Below are positions 1 through 9,572 of a DNA stretch of 32,046 nt, one piece after another. Source of the DNA: Terriglobia bacterium. Its GTDB lineage: Bacteria > Acidobacteriota > Terriglobia > Terriglobales > Acidobacteriaceae. The number at the start of each line of letters is the position of its first letter. Position 1 is the first letter of the stretch. The stretch covers positions 1 through 32,046 of the forward strand of contig JAIQFW010000064.1 of assembly GCA_020073105.1 (NCBI GenBank). The letters run 5' to 3'. Both the position numbers and the translations under genes were made by a program. The notes under the pieces were generated by a model. It did no database searches. It was not told where the DNA came from and saw nothing but the letters and a program-made list of their open reading frames with translations.

Positions 1-1198
<1,198 letters not shown>

Positions 1199-1323
1199 CT
1201 AAATTGTGTTTGGAATTTCGTGCAGGATGGGTGCACGACCAATTATGCCAGAAAGGGCTGTGGAAAGGAATGGGGAGTTCGGGCGGGATTGAATTGCTGT
1301 TCTTTGTTCAATCTTGCGATGTA

Positions 1324-1362
1324 ATTCGACACGATTGCAAATCTGATACGAATGTGTCGAAT
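1324..1362. promoter_or_regulatory. 9-bp perfect inverted repeat upstream of pyrG
   Basis: ATTCGACAC at 1324-1332 is matched by its exact complement GTGTCGAAT at 1354-1362, with a 21-nt spacer. It lies between the stop of the GloVer gene (1383) and the start of pyrG (1186), both minus strand. It could be a terminator stem without a U-tract or a protein-binding site for pyrG. The sequence does not say which. Confidence 0.35.
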
Positions 1363-1382
1363 GCTACTGTTACGCTCATGCT

Positions 1383-2774
1383 CTAGGGAATTACACGGAA
1401 CGGCACGTTGCTTGTCAGTACGCCGCTGGGGGTTGTTACGGTGACATAGCCACTGCTGGCTCCCGCGGGGACAGTCGCTCTGATATATGTGTCAGAGACA
1501 ACCGTGAAGATGGCAGGAGTTCCGTTGAGTGAGACAGACGTCGTTCCCCTGAAACCTTGGCCAAGAATACCACCTGCCGCCCCTACTCTCCCCGAATCTC
1601 GCACGAAAGCCACAAACGGAGGTAGACCCATATCGAGGCTGAACAGCGTACCCCAAGAGTTGCCTCCACCGTATGCCGTCGTCCCGTAGATAATCCCATT
1701 GGTGGCTTGAAACAACGGTCCAATGGGACTCGATCCATCATATCCATCGAAACCGTGCAGGGTAATCAATGTGCCATCGGGAGTGATCTGGAAAATCGTT
1801 CCAGCGCCACCGGGCCCGTCCTCCATCGTAGTTCCATAAAAATTCCCATCGCTGGCTTTCAGAAGTTTCTCAGCAGGGCAGAAACCCTCTGTATTGGGAA
1901 TGAAGCTGTGCAATCGTGAAAACTTGTTTGGCGCAATACTGAAAACTGTGCCATGCGTGTACTGTCCGCCATAACAGGTGTTTCCGTAAAAACTGCCGCC
2001 ACTCTCAACTAGTCCTCCACCAGGTTGTTTTCCTTTAGAAGTAATGAAGCTAAAGAGGGTTGAATACTTGCCAGACCGCGTAATTCTAAAGGCTGCACCT
2101 GCGCCGTGTAGCCCCCCTTCGCCAAGCGTGTCATATAAGGCTCCGTCACTGCCTTGAATCAGCGGCCCGGGATTGCCACCATCCCCCTCACAATCCGGCT
2201 GCACGCAGAGGCTAAAGAGACTCGAAAACGTACCGTCTGAGGCGATCTTAAATACCGTCCCACAATCGGGACACCAACGGCTCTTTCCTCCCGCACCGGT
2301 TGTTCCATACAGATAGCCATCGTCCGCTTCGATGATCCCACCAGGGACAGCCCCGTCGGCCCAACTGAATCTGTGAACAGTGGTCAGCTGGCCAACGGGA
2401 GTTAGTTTGAAGATAATGCCATTATTGTTAACACCGCCGTTGGCGGTCGACCCGTAGAAATTTCCGTCGGTGGCCAGGATTAACCATCTTGGGATTGACC
2501 CGTCACTGCAGTCGCCACTACTGCAAAAGCTGTAAATCGTGGTCACATCTCCGGTCAAATTGGTCCTGAAGACGGTCCCGCAGCAGTCTCCTCCTTGGAA
2601 AGTTGTCCCATAGAGGTCCCCGTCGGTTCCTTGTACCAGCGGTCCGACAGGCCAAACGCCTGATGTAAAGTCGAAGTTGAATAAAGTCGTGAAGGTTTGC
2701 GCGGTTGAGTAAATAGTGGTCACGATACAAAAAGATGCGATTGCCAGAAGCTTCTTCACAGCGGCCTGCCTCAT
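1383..2774 (-). CDS. Secreted GloVer-repeat (TIGR03803-like) protein with C-terminal IPT/TIG-like domain
   Basis: 463 residues. An N-terminal signal peptide (MRQAAVKKLLAIASFCIVTT, likely cleavage after the STAQ region near residue 26) indicates export. The body consists of seven repeats built on D-G-x-[LF]-Y-G-T-T-x-x-G-G, for example TDGDLYGTTFQGG, TDGNFYGSTANGG and SDGNFYGTTMEDG, each followed by G-[TI]-[VI]-F-x-[IL]-[TA]-x-x-G. This matches the 'choice-anchor tandem repeat GloVer-containing' family, probably a beta-propeller. The last 75 residues (from about LPPFVAFVRDSG to FRVIP) look like an IPT/TIG immunoglobulin-like domain. The start at 2774 has GGGAGGAG about 9 nt upstream. Function is unknown; a surface or extracellular role is inferred from the signal peptide and repeats. 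The gene stands alone, and a 243-bp gap separates it from the toxin-antitoxin pair. Confidence 0.85.
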   Translation of the reverse strand: MRQAAVKKLLAIASFCIVTTIYSTAQTFTTLFNFDFTSGVWPVGPLVQGTDGDLYGTTFQGGDCCGTVFRTNLTGDVTTIYSFCSSGDCSDGSIPRWLILATDGNFYGSTANGGVNNNGIIFKLTPVGQLTTVHRFSWADGAVPGGIIEADDGYLYGTTGAGGKSRWCPDCGTVFKIASDGTFSSLFSLCVQPDCEGDGGNPGPLIQGSDGALYDTLGEGGLHGAGAAFRITRSGKYSTLFSFITSKGKQPGGGLVESGGSFYGNTCYGGQYTHGTVFSIAPNKFSRLHSFIPNTEGFCPAEKLLKASDGNFYGTTMEDGPGGAGTIFQITPDGTLITLHGFDGYDGSSPIGPLFQATNGIIYGTTAYGGGNSWGTLFSLDMGLPPFVAFVRDSGRVGAAGGILGQGFRGTTSVSLNGTPAIFTVVSDTYIRATVPAGASSGYVTVTTPSGVLTSNVPFRVIP

Positions 2775-3033
2775 CGTAAGACTCCTCCCACGCCCGTGAG
2801 ACTAGCCGAGGACTATTGCACGGCGGGGGCTCTCGACTTTCACACCGCAAGGGCACCCCAATACGGCGGGCCGAACGGCAGAATTATGTTCTTGCTCGAC
2901 CCAAGTCGTCAACTGGAGAAATCAGCGATAGCACTCCTTAACGAAGCCCATGCACAAAGCCGTGCAAGTTGAGCTATTTCGTATCATCCCTGTTCATTTT
3001 ATGTCATACCCGAATAAATGTCGTTCACAGATA

Positions 3034-3061
3034 ATATGTCATATGGTAATATATGTGACAT
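3034..3061. promoter_or_regulatory. Likely AbrB autoregulatory operator
   Basis: ATATGTCATAT (3034-3044) and ATATGTGACAT (3051-3061) form an interrupted inverted repeat whose cores, ATGTCA at 3036-3041 and TGACAT at 3056-3061, are exact complements. A third half-site, ATGTCATA, is at 3001-3008. AbrB-type antitoxins commonly bind such AT-rich inverted repeats at their own promoter (family knowledge). The right arm touches the ATG at 3060, so binding would also block initiation. Confidence 0.5.
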
Positions 3062-3311
3062 GGCACAAGAAGCTCGGACCCGCATTAACGAAAACGGGCG
3101 AGTCGTGATCCCAGCGCCCTTTCGCAAGGCGCTGGGCATGAACATAGGAGATGAGGTTGTATTGCGTCTCGAAGACGACGAGATCAGAATCTTGACGATG
3201 AAGAAACGCCTGGATCGAGCCCGGCGTCTGGTTCGGAAATACGTCAAGCCCGGCGTTTCATTGGCCGACGAGTTGATCGCCGAGCGCCGCGAGGCGGCAA
3301 AACATGAATAG
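3060..3311 (+). CDS. AbrB/MazE-family (SpoVT-AbrB domain) antitoxin
   Basis: 83 residues, beginning MAQEARTRINENGRVVIPAP. The swapped-hairpin AbrB core (residues about 5-48) is plain: R-x-x-[IV]-N-x-x-G-R-[VI]-x-[IV]-P, then FRKALGM, GDEV and the LEDDEIRIL strand. The basic and acidic C-terminal tail (about 49-83) is the expected toxin-binding region. An upstream in-frame ATG at 3018 exists, but it would place the operator repeats inside the gene and add 14 residues outside the domain, so 3060 is preferred. The stop overlaps the toxin start by 8 nt, the usual coupled arrangement. The protein would bind DNA to repress the pair and would neutralise the PIN toxin encoded next. Family assignment is firm; the toxin-antitoxin role is inferred from pairing. 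Confidence 0.88.
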   Translation: MAQEARTRINENGRVVIPAPFRKALGMNIGDEVVLRLEDDEIRILTMKKRLDRARRLVRKYVKPGVSLADELIAERREAAKHE

Positions 3312-3690
3312 TATTGTATTGGACGCATCCGCTCTCCTGGCCGTATTGGCTGATGAACCTGGGGCCGAGAAACTGACGCCCGAATTGCTTGGCATGGCAA
3401 CCAGCAGCACGGTTAATCTGGCTGAGGTGCAAGGAAAGCTGTTGAGACGGGGTATGGATCCGGACGAGGCATGGGAAGCCGCACTGAGCCCCCTGCGGGA
3501 GCCCTCACCATTTACCGAAGAACACGCCAAGCTTGCGGGCAGTCTGGTTTTGCAGACAGGTATGTCTGGTTTGTCCCTGGGAGATCGAGCTTGCCTGGCT
3601 CTCGGAATGACTCTGCATTCTCCCGTCTACACGACCGACCGCGTATGGAAGAATTTGAAACTGGGCGTACGCATCCATGTACTTCGCTGA
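3304..3690 (+). CDS. PIN-domain RNase toxin (VapC-like)
   Basis: 128 residues forming one PIN domain. The four acidic residues expected to hold the catalytic metal are visible: D7 in VLDASALLA, E41 in NLAEVQGKL, D94 in LGDRACLALG and D112 in YTTDRVW. Proteins of this family are Mg-dependent endoribonucleases that often cut tRNA or rRNA; the target here cannot be read from sequence. The start overlaps the antitoxin stop by 8 nt, implying translational coupling, and there is no separate promoter. Length is normal for the family and all key residues are present, so it is probably active. The downstream gene could start inside its 3' end (3677) if the longest frame is used. Confidence 0.9.
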   Translation: MNSIVLDASALLAVLADEPGAEKLTPELLGMATSSTVNLAEVQGKLLRRGMDPDEAWEAALSPLREPSPFTEEHAKLAGSLVLQTGMSGLSLGDRACLALGMTLHSPVYTTDRVWKNLKLGVRIHVLR

Positions 3691-4777
3691 AGGCTGCTTA
3701 GCTGTGCGTGATTTGGTCGGTGCATCCAAACCGTTGCGCACCTGCGTCCTAAACAATCAGGTGCTTGTGCAGGCGCTTACCCCGAGACCGAGGCATGGAT
3801 TCTTCTGGATACTCACGGTCACTGCCTGCCTGGCGCTCTTTGGCCCCATTGCCTCCGCCCAGCAGCTCTCCAAGCGCCTCATCCTCAAAGACGGGTCCTA
3901 CCAGCTCGCCGCGCAATGGGAAGTAAAGGGCGACCGTGTGCGCTACCTGAGTTCAGAACGCAACGATTGGGAGGAATTACCCAACTCCATGGTCGATTGG
4001 CCAGCCACGGAGAAATGGGAGAAGGATCGCGCCGCCGGCGTTCCCAGCCCCGAGGCCGTAGCCTTGGACAAAGAACTGGCGGAGGAACGCGCCTCCGAAG
4101 AAGCCAAGAGTCCCCAGGTCGTGCCCGGCCTGCGCCTGCCTGAGGACGGATCGGTCCTGTTGCTGGACAGCTTCCAGACTCAGCCGCAGCTGGTGGAACT
4201 GCAGCAAAACGGCGGAGAGCTCAACCGCAATCGGACCCAAAACATCATTCGTGCCGTCGTCATTCCCATTCCGTTGGGCAGCAAGCAAACCATCGAATTG
4301 GACGGCCTGCACGCCACCGTCCAGGCGCACACCCCGGTGCCTTCCATCTATGTCAACCTGCAGCCCAATCAGGACTCCGCAGACGCAAGCGTCGGACCGC
4401 AACAACCGGTACAGCCGCAACAGCCGGAGCAGCCATGGGATCGGTTCCGCATTGTCCGCACTCAAGGGAAGAAGGGGAAACGCATCGTTGGCGCCATCAA
4501 TATCAATCCTCTCGGCAAGGTCAGCCAGAAACAAACCCTGGTTCCCACGACTTGCGTTCGCTTGACTGGGGGCTGGGTCAAGGTCACACCCACCGCCACC
4601 CTTGAACCTGGAGAGTACGCATTGGTTGAACTGCTCGGGCGAGAGGGCATGAACACGTTTGTGTGGGACTTTGGAATGGATCCAGCAGCTCCCGCGAATG
4701 CGGCAGCAGTGAAGCCCGGAGTAACAACGTCGTCCCAACCCAGCAAACCGCAAGACCTGCAAACACGGCCTCGCTAG
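3677..4777 (+). CDS. Secreted protein of unknown function
   Basis: I do not recognise this protein. The longest frame gives 366 residues, but its ATG lies inside the PIN gene and the true signal peptide (GFFWILTVTACLALFGPIAS, followed by AQQ) begins near residue 41. GTG codons at 3761 or 3767 are therefore more natural starts, although neither has a clear ribosome site. The mature protein has an N-terminal segment of about 50 residues resembling a 'KDGSYQLA..WEVKGDRVRYLS' beta-rich module, an acidic helical linker (EKWEKDRAAG to EERASEEAK), a beta-rich central and C-terminal region, and a proline/glutamine tract (QQPVQPQQPEQP). It has no catalytic motif that I can identify. It ends 51 bp before the convergent decarboxylase gene, with a REP-like hairpin between them. 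Confidence 0.7.
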   Translation: MYFAEGCLAVRDLVGASKPLRTCVLNNQVLVQALTPRPRHGFFWILTVTACLALFGPIASAQQLSKRLILKDGSYQLAAQWEVKGDRVRYLSSERNDWEELPNSMVDWPATEKWEKDRAAGVPSPEAVALDKELAEERASEEAKSPQVVPGLRLPEDGSVLLLDSFQTQPQLVELQQNGGELNRNRTQNIIRAVVIPIPLGSKQTIELDGLHATVQAHTPVPSIYVNLQPNQDSADASVGPQQPVQPQQPEQPWDRFRIVRTQGKKGKRIVGAININPLGKVSQKQTLVPTTCVRLTGGWVKVTPTATLEPGEYALVELLGREGMNTFVWDFGMDPAAPANAAAVKPGVTTSSQPSKPQDLQTRPR

Positions 4778-4790
4778 TGGCACGGACCAC

Positions 4791-4816
4791 GTAGGCCCGG
4801 ACGCCTTCGTCTGGGC
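4791..4816 (+). repeat. REP-like GTAG hairpin, copy A
   Basis: GTAG is followed by a 9-bp stem (GCCCGGACG pairing with CGTCTGGGC, one G-T wobble) around a CCTT loop. It sits between two convergent genes. A second copy at 14770-14795 matches at 22 of 26 positions. The 5' GTAG foot is the hallmark of REP sequences recognised by RAYT transposases (established for Enterobacteria and Pseudomonas). It may also act as a bidirectional terminator. Confidence 0.55.
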
Positions 4817-4828
4817 AGTCGCGTGCTC

Positions 4829-6265
4829 CTAGGAAACCTGTGTGGCTTCTTCCTGGATTCTCTTCCACGCCCGCTCCACGTGGCGAGCTTCGGTATTGGT
4901 TTGGCCAACGCACAGTCGCAATGTGAAGCGATCGTTGAGCTTGGTGTGCGTCAGGTAGAGGTCTCCACTGCGGTTCAAACGATCCATGATTCCCTGATTC
5001 ACTTCATCTCCACCCTTGTGCCGAAAGCAGACCAGGTTCAGCGGCACCGGCGCCGCCAACTCGAACCGTTCGTCTTCCTTTATCCAACCGGCGAACTGTT
5101 GCGCTAATTCGACGTGGCGGCGGACGTGGTGTTGGAGGCCTTCCATCCCATAGTGGCGGATGACGAACCACAACTTCAGTGCGCGAAAGCGGCGGCCGAG
5201 CGGGATCTGCCAATCGCGGTAGTCAAAGACCGCGCCCGATTCAGTCGCTTTGTTCTTGAGGTACTCCGGCAAGATGCTGAGGGTCTTGATGAGGGCCGCC
5301 CGGTCGGCTACCCAGAAGCAATCGCAGTCGAAGTTGGTGAACATCCACTTGTGGGGGTTGAAAGCATAGCTGTCGGCGAGTTCAACCCCGGCGTGGATAT
5401 GGCGAAACTCGGGACACAAGGCCGCCGTACCCGACATCGCGGCGTCGACGTGGAGCCAGACGTTGTTGTCCCGGCAAGTGCGGCTGATCTCGGGAACCGG
5501 GTCAATTGCATTCGACGAGGTCGTACCGATGGTGGCGCACACGAAGCACGGCACGAGGCCGGCACGGCGATCATCGGTTATCTGTTTGGCGAGCGTTGCC
5601 GGCCGCATGGCGAAGTTCTCATCCACTGCAATCAAACGCAGTTGGTCGAGGCCAAGCCCGGCGACCTGAACGTCCTTTTCGATCGAAGAATGCGCCTGCG
5701 TGGACGTGTACGCGACCAGCCTTCCGTCGCAGCCCCGACGATTACTCGCAAAGTTGGTGGCGCGCTCGCGTGCCGCCAGCAGAGCACAAAGAGATGCACT
5801 GGAGGCAGTGTCCTGAATCACCCCACCCCCGCTGTTCGTGGAAAGGAATCTCTGCGGGAGTCCCAGCATTCCGACCAGCCAATCAAGAACGTGGGTTTCT
5901 AGTTCAGTGCATGCCGGGCTAGTTGCCCAGAGCATTCCCTGTACCCCGAGCCCCGAAGAGAGCAGGTCGCCCAGGATGGCGGGCCCGGAAGCGTTTGCCG
6001 GAAAGAAGGCAAAGAAATTCGGCGACTGCCAGTGGGTGATGCCGGGAAGTATCAGTTTCTCGATGTTCTCCAGGATGCCGTCGAACGGCTCACCTTTCAC
6101 CGGAGGATTGGCGGGGAGCGAAGCCCGAATCTGACCCGGTTCAACGCGCGAAAGCACCGGATAAGACTCGATCCGTGAGTAGTAGTCCGCGATCCAGTCC
6201 ACCACGGCGTGGCCGTGGCGGCGGAATTCGTCGGGAGTCATGTGGAAAGTCTTTTCTGGCGGCAT
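4829..6265 (-). CDS. PLP-dependent group II decarboxylase (aromatic-L-amino-acid decarboxylase family)
   Basis: 478 residues from the ATG at 6265, which is preceded by AGGA at a good distance. It starts MPPEKTFHMTPDEFRRHGHA, the typical N-terminus of the DDC/tryptophan decarboxylase family. A longer frame back to 6355 only adds residues encoded by a CACAGAG repeat and is rejected. Visible family marks are H192 (AHSSIEK, stacks on PLP), D274 (LHVDAA, binds the PLP nitrogen) and K306 in AFNPHKWM, the Schiff-base lysine. GITHWQSPNFFAFFPA and SGGGVIQDTASSA are also typical. The enzyme would decarboxylate an aromatic amino acid to an amine; whether the substrate is Trp, Tyr, Phe or DOPA cannot be decided here. 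It is cytoplasmic and homodimeric by family. No transporter or pathway neighbour suggests a role. Confidence 0.93.
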   Translation of the reverse strand: MPPEKTFHMTPDEFRRHGHAVVDWIADYYSRIESYPVLSRVEPGQIRASLPANPPVKGEPFDGILENIEKLILPGITHWQSPNFFAFFPANASGPAILGDLLSSGLGVQGMLWATSPACTELETHVLDWLVGMLGLPQRFLSTNSGGGVIQDTASSASLCALLAARERATNFASNRRGCDGRLVAYTSTQAHSSIEKDVQVAGLGLDQLRLIAVDENFAMRPATLAKQITDDRRAGLVPCFVCATIGTTSSNAIDPVPEISRTCRDNNVWLHVDAAMSGTAALCPEFRHIHAGVELADSYAFNPHKWMFTNFDCDCFWVADRAALIKTLSILPEYLKNKATESGAVFDYRDWQIPLGRRFRALKLWFVIRHYGMEGLQHHVRRHVELAQQFAGWIKEDERFELAAPVPLNLVCFRHKGGDEVNQGIMDRLNRSGDLYLTHTKLNDRFTLRLCVGQTNTEARHVERAWKRIQEEATQVS

Positions 6266-6310
6266 GGAGTTTCCTGAGTACGAGATGCTGCCTATTAGAC
6301 CAGATTTGAC

Positions 6311-6404
6311 CCTGTGTTCCTCTGTGTCCTCTGTGGTTAAAGTTTTCCTGTCCATCCCCCAACAGTCAAACCTTCACCACAGAGAACACAGAGAACACAG
6401 AGGA
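6311..6404. repeat. Inverted pair of ~10-nt-periodic CACAGAG repeats
   Basis: The left arm 6311-6340 reads CTGTGTTCC TCTGTGTCC TCTGTGG. The right arm 6371-6404 is its near reverse complement, CCACAGAGAACACAGAGAA and onward. The 30-nt spacer is unlike either arm. The pair fills the gap between the decarboxylase start and the methyltransferase stop. The same layout with CACGAAG/CACAAAG units occurs at 17191-17269. Confidence 0.75.
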
Positions 6405-6407
6405 TCT

Positions 6408-7172
6408 TCACGTGATCTGCCCATAATAAACGCGGGTGGTGTACTCGATTGCCACGCGGTTATCTTGCTGGCTGGCGTCGAAGATGCGACGCAATTCCCG
6501 CAGCATAGGCTCGTAGTTCGCTTGACCAGGTTGAGGCGTGTACGAAGACGAGAGCAACCGGCCTTCGAGCGCCGGATAGTCGAACTCCTGTTTCATGTCG
6601 AACGTCTGTGATTCAAATGGCGTGGGTGCGAAGAAGTCCGCAATCTCCGCGGTGGTGCGCTCATGCCGGACTTCTTGGTAGTCCGTCCCGTATCTTGCCA
6701 ACAGGCGCTCGTAGTCACGGAGAAAGGGAGAGTCATCGGTGCGGCGCTCATTCCAAATCAACACTGCCCATCCGCCCGGCCTCAGAATGCGGACGAATTC
6801 ACGGCGAGCTCTTTCGCGATCGAACCAGTGCGCCGCCTGGGCCGCTGTAACGATATCGACGGAATGGTCCGGCAGGGTGGTCGCCTCCGCCGTTCCGGCA
6901 ACGCTAGTGAAGCGCGAGTAACCGCTTAGAAACTCTTCTCCGGCACGCCGCATATCAGAATTGGGTTCTACGCCGAACACACGATTGCCATTTTCCAGCA
7001 GCATTCGTGTGAAAATGCCCGTGCCGGAAGCGATGTCAGCGACCACCGAACTGGATACGAGGCCACAGTCGTTCTTCAGGACTTCGAGCACCGCCTTGGG
7101 ATACCCCGGACGGTAGCGAATGTAGTTCTCGACCCGCGAGGAAAAGCGGTGGGTGGGATCTTTCACCGGCAT
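6408..7172 (-). CDS. Class I SAM-dependent methyltransferase (Methyltransf_11 type)
   Basis: 254 residues from the ATG at 7172. It begins MPVKDPTHRFSSRVENYIRY, a common start for this family, so the longer frame to 7250 is rejected. Motif I, VADIASGTGIFTRML (about residues 44-58), and the acidic FGVEPNSDM strand end (binding the SAM ribose) define the Rossmann fold. VDIVTAAQAAHWFD and LRPGGWAVLIWNER are the later conserved motifs. The substrate is unknown; this subfamily is often annotated as a small-molecule methyltransferase. The gene is divergent from the M28 peptidase and their starts are 128 bp apart. It lies downstream of no obvious partner, so its pathway cannot be inferred. Confidence 0.88.
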   Translation of the reverse strand: MPVKDPTHRFSSRVENYIRYRPGYPKAVLEVLKNDCGLVSSSVVADIASGTGIFTRMLLENGNRVFGVEPNSDMRRAGEEFLSGYSRFTSVAGTAEATTLPDHSVDIVTAAQAAHWFDRERARREFVRILRPGGWAVLIWNERRTDDSPFLRDYERLLARYGTDYQEVRHERTTAEIADFFAPTPFESQTFDMKQEFDYPALEGRLLSSSYTPQPGQANYEPMLRELRRIFDASQQDNRVAIEYTTRVYYGQIT

Positions 7173-7299
7173 ATCAAACAGTGTAGCGCCTCCGCAGCGT
7201 CGCCCGGCATGTGTGCTCCACGGCGGTTTTGCGCTACCATGGAAACCCAATCACTTGCCGGCGTTGGCCGCTGGCTTGGACGCGGACTCTAGGAGCCTG

Positions 7300-9474
7300 A
7301 TGAAAGTTCTGCCGGTATTCATTCTGTTCTTTCTGCTCTTTGCCACGGTTGGCACAGGATCGGGCGGCACCAAGTCATCAGCGATTGGAGCATCGTCTGC
7401 GCCCATCGTTGGCTTCCGTGATTCGTTGGCGGAATCCGCGCGCGAAAGCCAATTCCTGAAAGTCCCTGATCCTAAGCTTGCGGAGGAGCACCTGCGGACA
7501 CTGACCCAGGCGCCGCATGTAGCGGGCACTGTGGAAGACCGGGCCACGGCCGATTACGTTGCAGAAAAATTCCGCGCCGCCGGCCTGGAGACCCAGATCG
7601 TTGAGTATCGTGTCTGGATCAACTATCCGTCGGAAGTCAGCGTGGATGTGACCGCTCCTGAGGGCGTTCATATGCACGGGCCGACGCCGGAGCACGTGGC
7701 GGGTGATCCTCTGGGCGATGATCCGCGCGTGGTCATGCCTTTTTCTGGGATGTCGCCATCGGGCGATGTCGAAGCTGAAGTTGTCTATGCCAACTACGGT
7801 TCCCAGGACGATTTCGAGAAGCTGAAACAGTTGAAGGTCGATGTGCGCGGCAAGGTTGTGCTGGCCCGCTACGGACAGAATTTTCGCGGCGTAAAAGCTC
7901 TGGTGGCGCAAGAGCAGGGCGCTGCCGGACTCATCATCTACTCCGACCCGGCCGACGACGGGTGGCGTCGGGGAGACAAGTATCCCCAAGGACCTTGGCG
8001 GCCGGACACCGGTGTGCAACGCGGATCGATAGGCTTCATGTTTGAATTTCCTGGCGATCCGACCACCCCGGGCATAGCCTCCGTGCCTTCGCTACCGGAT
8101 GACAAGCGCATCCCACTCGCGGAATCAGCTCAGATGCCGAAAATCCCGACCACTCCGTTGTCCTACGGGGATGCCTGGCCGATCCTCGAGAACCTGGGCG
8201 GGCCGGCCTCGCCGCGCGACTGGCAAGGTTCACTGCCGTTCACCTATCACCTTGGCCCCGGACCCGTGAAGGTCAAGATCCACCTCAAGCAGGACTACCA
8301 GTTCCGCACCATATGGGACGTGATCGGTCGCGTGCCGGGCAAGGATCTGCCTGACGAGTGGGTAGTTGTGGGCAACCATCGTGACGCCTGGGTTTATGGT
8401 GCCGTGGACCCCAACAGCGGCACCGCCACCATGCTGGAGACCGTGCATGGAATCGGCGAGCTGCTGAAATCGGGCTGGAAGCCGAAGCGCACTATTGTCT
8501 TCGGCAGTTGGGACGGGGAAGAGGAAGGCATCATCGGCTCCACGGAGTGGGGTGAGGAGCACGAACACGAACTGAGCGATGCAGCCGCTTACTTCAATGT
8601 GGACGCAGCGGTTTCAGGCCCGAACTTCGGTGCCTCATCTGTCCCTAGCCTGAAGCAGTTTCTGAGGGATGCCACGAAAGTTGTGCCCAGCCCAAAGGGG
8701 GGGACGGTCTACGAGGCTTGGAAGAAGACGAATCAGTCCGGAGCCCAAATCACACAAGGGCCGACCGAAGCCATCGGCGACGCGAAGCGGATCCCGGCAG
8801 CTTCGGCCAAGGCGGATGTGCCCGTGGGCGATCTGGGGAGCGGTTCGGATTACACCGTTTTCCTGCAACACCTCGGGGTGCCGTCCACGGATATGGCATC
8901 GACCGGTTCCTACGGTGTTTACCATTCTGCGTTCGACAATTTCACCTGGTTCAAGAAATTTGCCGACCCTGATTTCCTGTACGAACAGCAGATGGCACGG
9001 ATCCTGGGGATCGAAGTGCTCCGCATGTCAAATGCCGACGTGCTGCCGTACGACTACGAGGAATACGGGAAGGAAGTCACAGCCTACATCGAGAATGCCA
9101 AAAAGAAGGCGGATATGGAGTTTGGCAACCAGTCACCAAGCTTCGCTGAAGTTGCCCGTGCCGCAGCGCATTTCGAACAAGCCGGCGTAAGAATTCTCGC
9201 CAAGCAGAAGAGCGTACCGGTTGATCCTGCTACTCTCAACGACACCTTATGCCGGACGGAACGCGCACTCCTGATCGCCGGCGGTTTGCCGGATCGTCCG
9301 TGGTTTCACCACGCGATCTATGCCCCAGGGCGGTACACCGGATATGCGGCAGTCGTGATCCCGGGGATCAATGAAGCAATCGACAGACACAACCTGGAAC
9401 TCACCCGGCAGCAGATTGCGGCTCTGACGGAAGCGTTGCATAATGCGGCGAAACTGCTGGAAAGCCAGCTCTAG
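7300..9474 (+). CDS. Secreted M28B metallocarboxypeptidase (glutamate carboxypeptidase II-like)
   Basis: 724 residues from the ATG at 7300, preceded by AGGAG. The first 20 residues (MKVLPVFILFFLLFATVGTG) are a signal peptide, so it acts in the periplasm or outside. The domain order matches human GCPII: start of the protease domain (60-120), PA domain insert (about 130-290, with KVDVRGKVVLARYG and GAAGLIIYSDP), the rest of the M28 catalytic domain (about 330-560), and a transferrin-receptor-like dimerisation domain at the C-terminus. Zinc ligands and catalytic residues are present: H360 and D370 (NHRDAWVYGAVDPNSG), E407/E408 (DGEEEG), D435 (FNVDAAVSG) and H542 (YHSAFDNF). The enzyme should release C-terminal amino acids from peptides. 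Nothing is missing, so it is probably active. The specificity for glutamate is not certain. Confidence 0.93.
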   Translation: MKVLPVFILFFLLFATVGTGSGGTKSSAIGASSAPIVGFRDSLAESARESQFLKVPDPKLAEEHLRTLTQAPHVAGTVEDRATADYVAEKFRAAGLETQIVEYRVWINYPSEVSVDVTAPEGVHMHGPTPEHVAGDPLGDDPRVVMPFSGMSPSGDVEAEVVYANYGSQDDFEKLKQLKVDVRGKVVLARYGQNFRGVKALVAQEQGAAGLIIYSDPADDGWRRGDKYPQGPWRPDTGVQRGSIGFMFEFPGDPTTPGIASVPSLPDDKRIPLAESAQMPKIPTTPLSYGDAWPILENLGGPASPRDWQGSLPFTYHLGPGPVKVKIHLKQDYQFRTIWDVIGRVPGKDLPDEWVVVGNHRDAWVYGAVDPNSGTATMLETVHGIGELLKSGWKPKRTIVFGSWDGEEEGIIGSTEWGEEHEHELSDAAAYFNVDAAVSGPNFGASSVPSLKQFLRDATKVVPSPKGGTVYEAWKKTNQSGAQITQGPTEAIGDAKRIPAASAKADVPVGDLGSGSDYTVFLQHLGVPSTDMASTGSYGVYHSAFDNFTWFKKFADPDFLYEQQMARILGIEVLRMSNADVLPYDYEEYGKEVTAYIENAKKKADMEFGNQSPSFAEVARAAAHFEQAGVRILAKQKSVPVDPATLNDTLCRTERALLIAGGLPDRPWFHHAIYAPGRYTGYAAVVIPGINEAIDRHNLELTRQQIAALTEALHNAAKLLESQL

Positions 9475-9572
9475 GCCTGGCCGCTGCATTTTCGTCGCGT
9501 AATTGCTCCATGGCCCCGTGTGACCAGCCCAGTCCGATTTGCTATTCAACGAAGTGGTAAGCTAGCCTCCGC

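Noticed and set aside
6266-6355. N-terminal extension of the decarboxylase
   Set aside because: It is encoded by the CACAGAG repeat; the family start and a ribosome site are at 6265.
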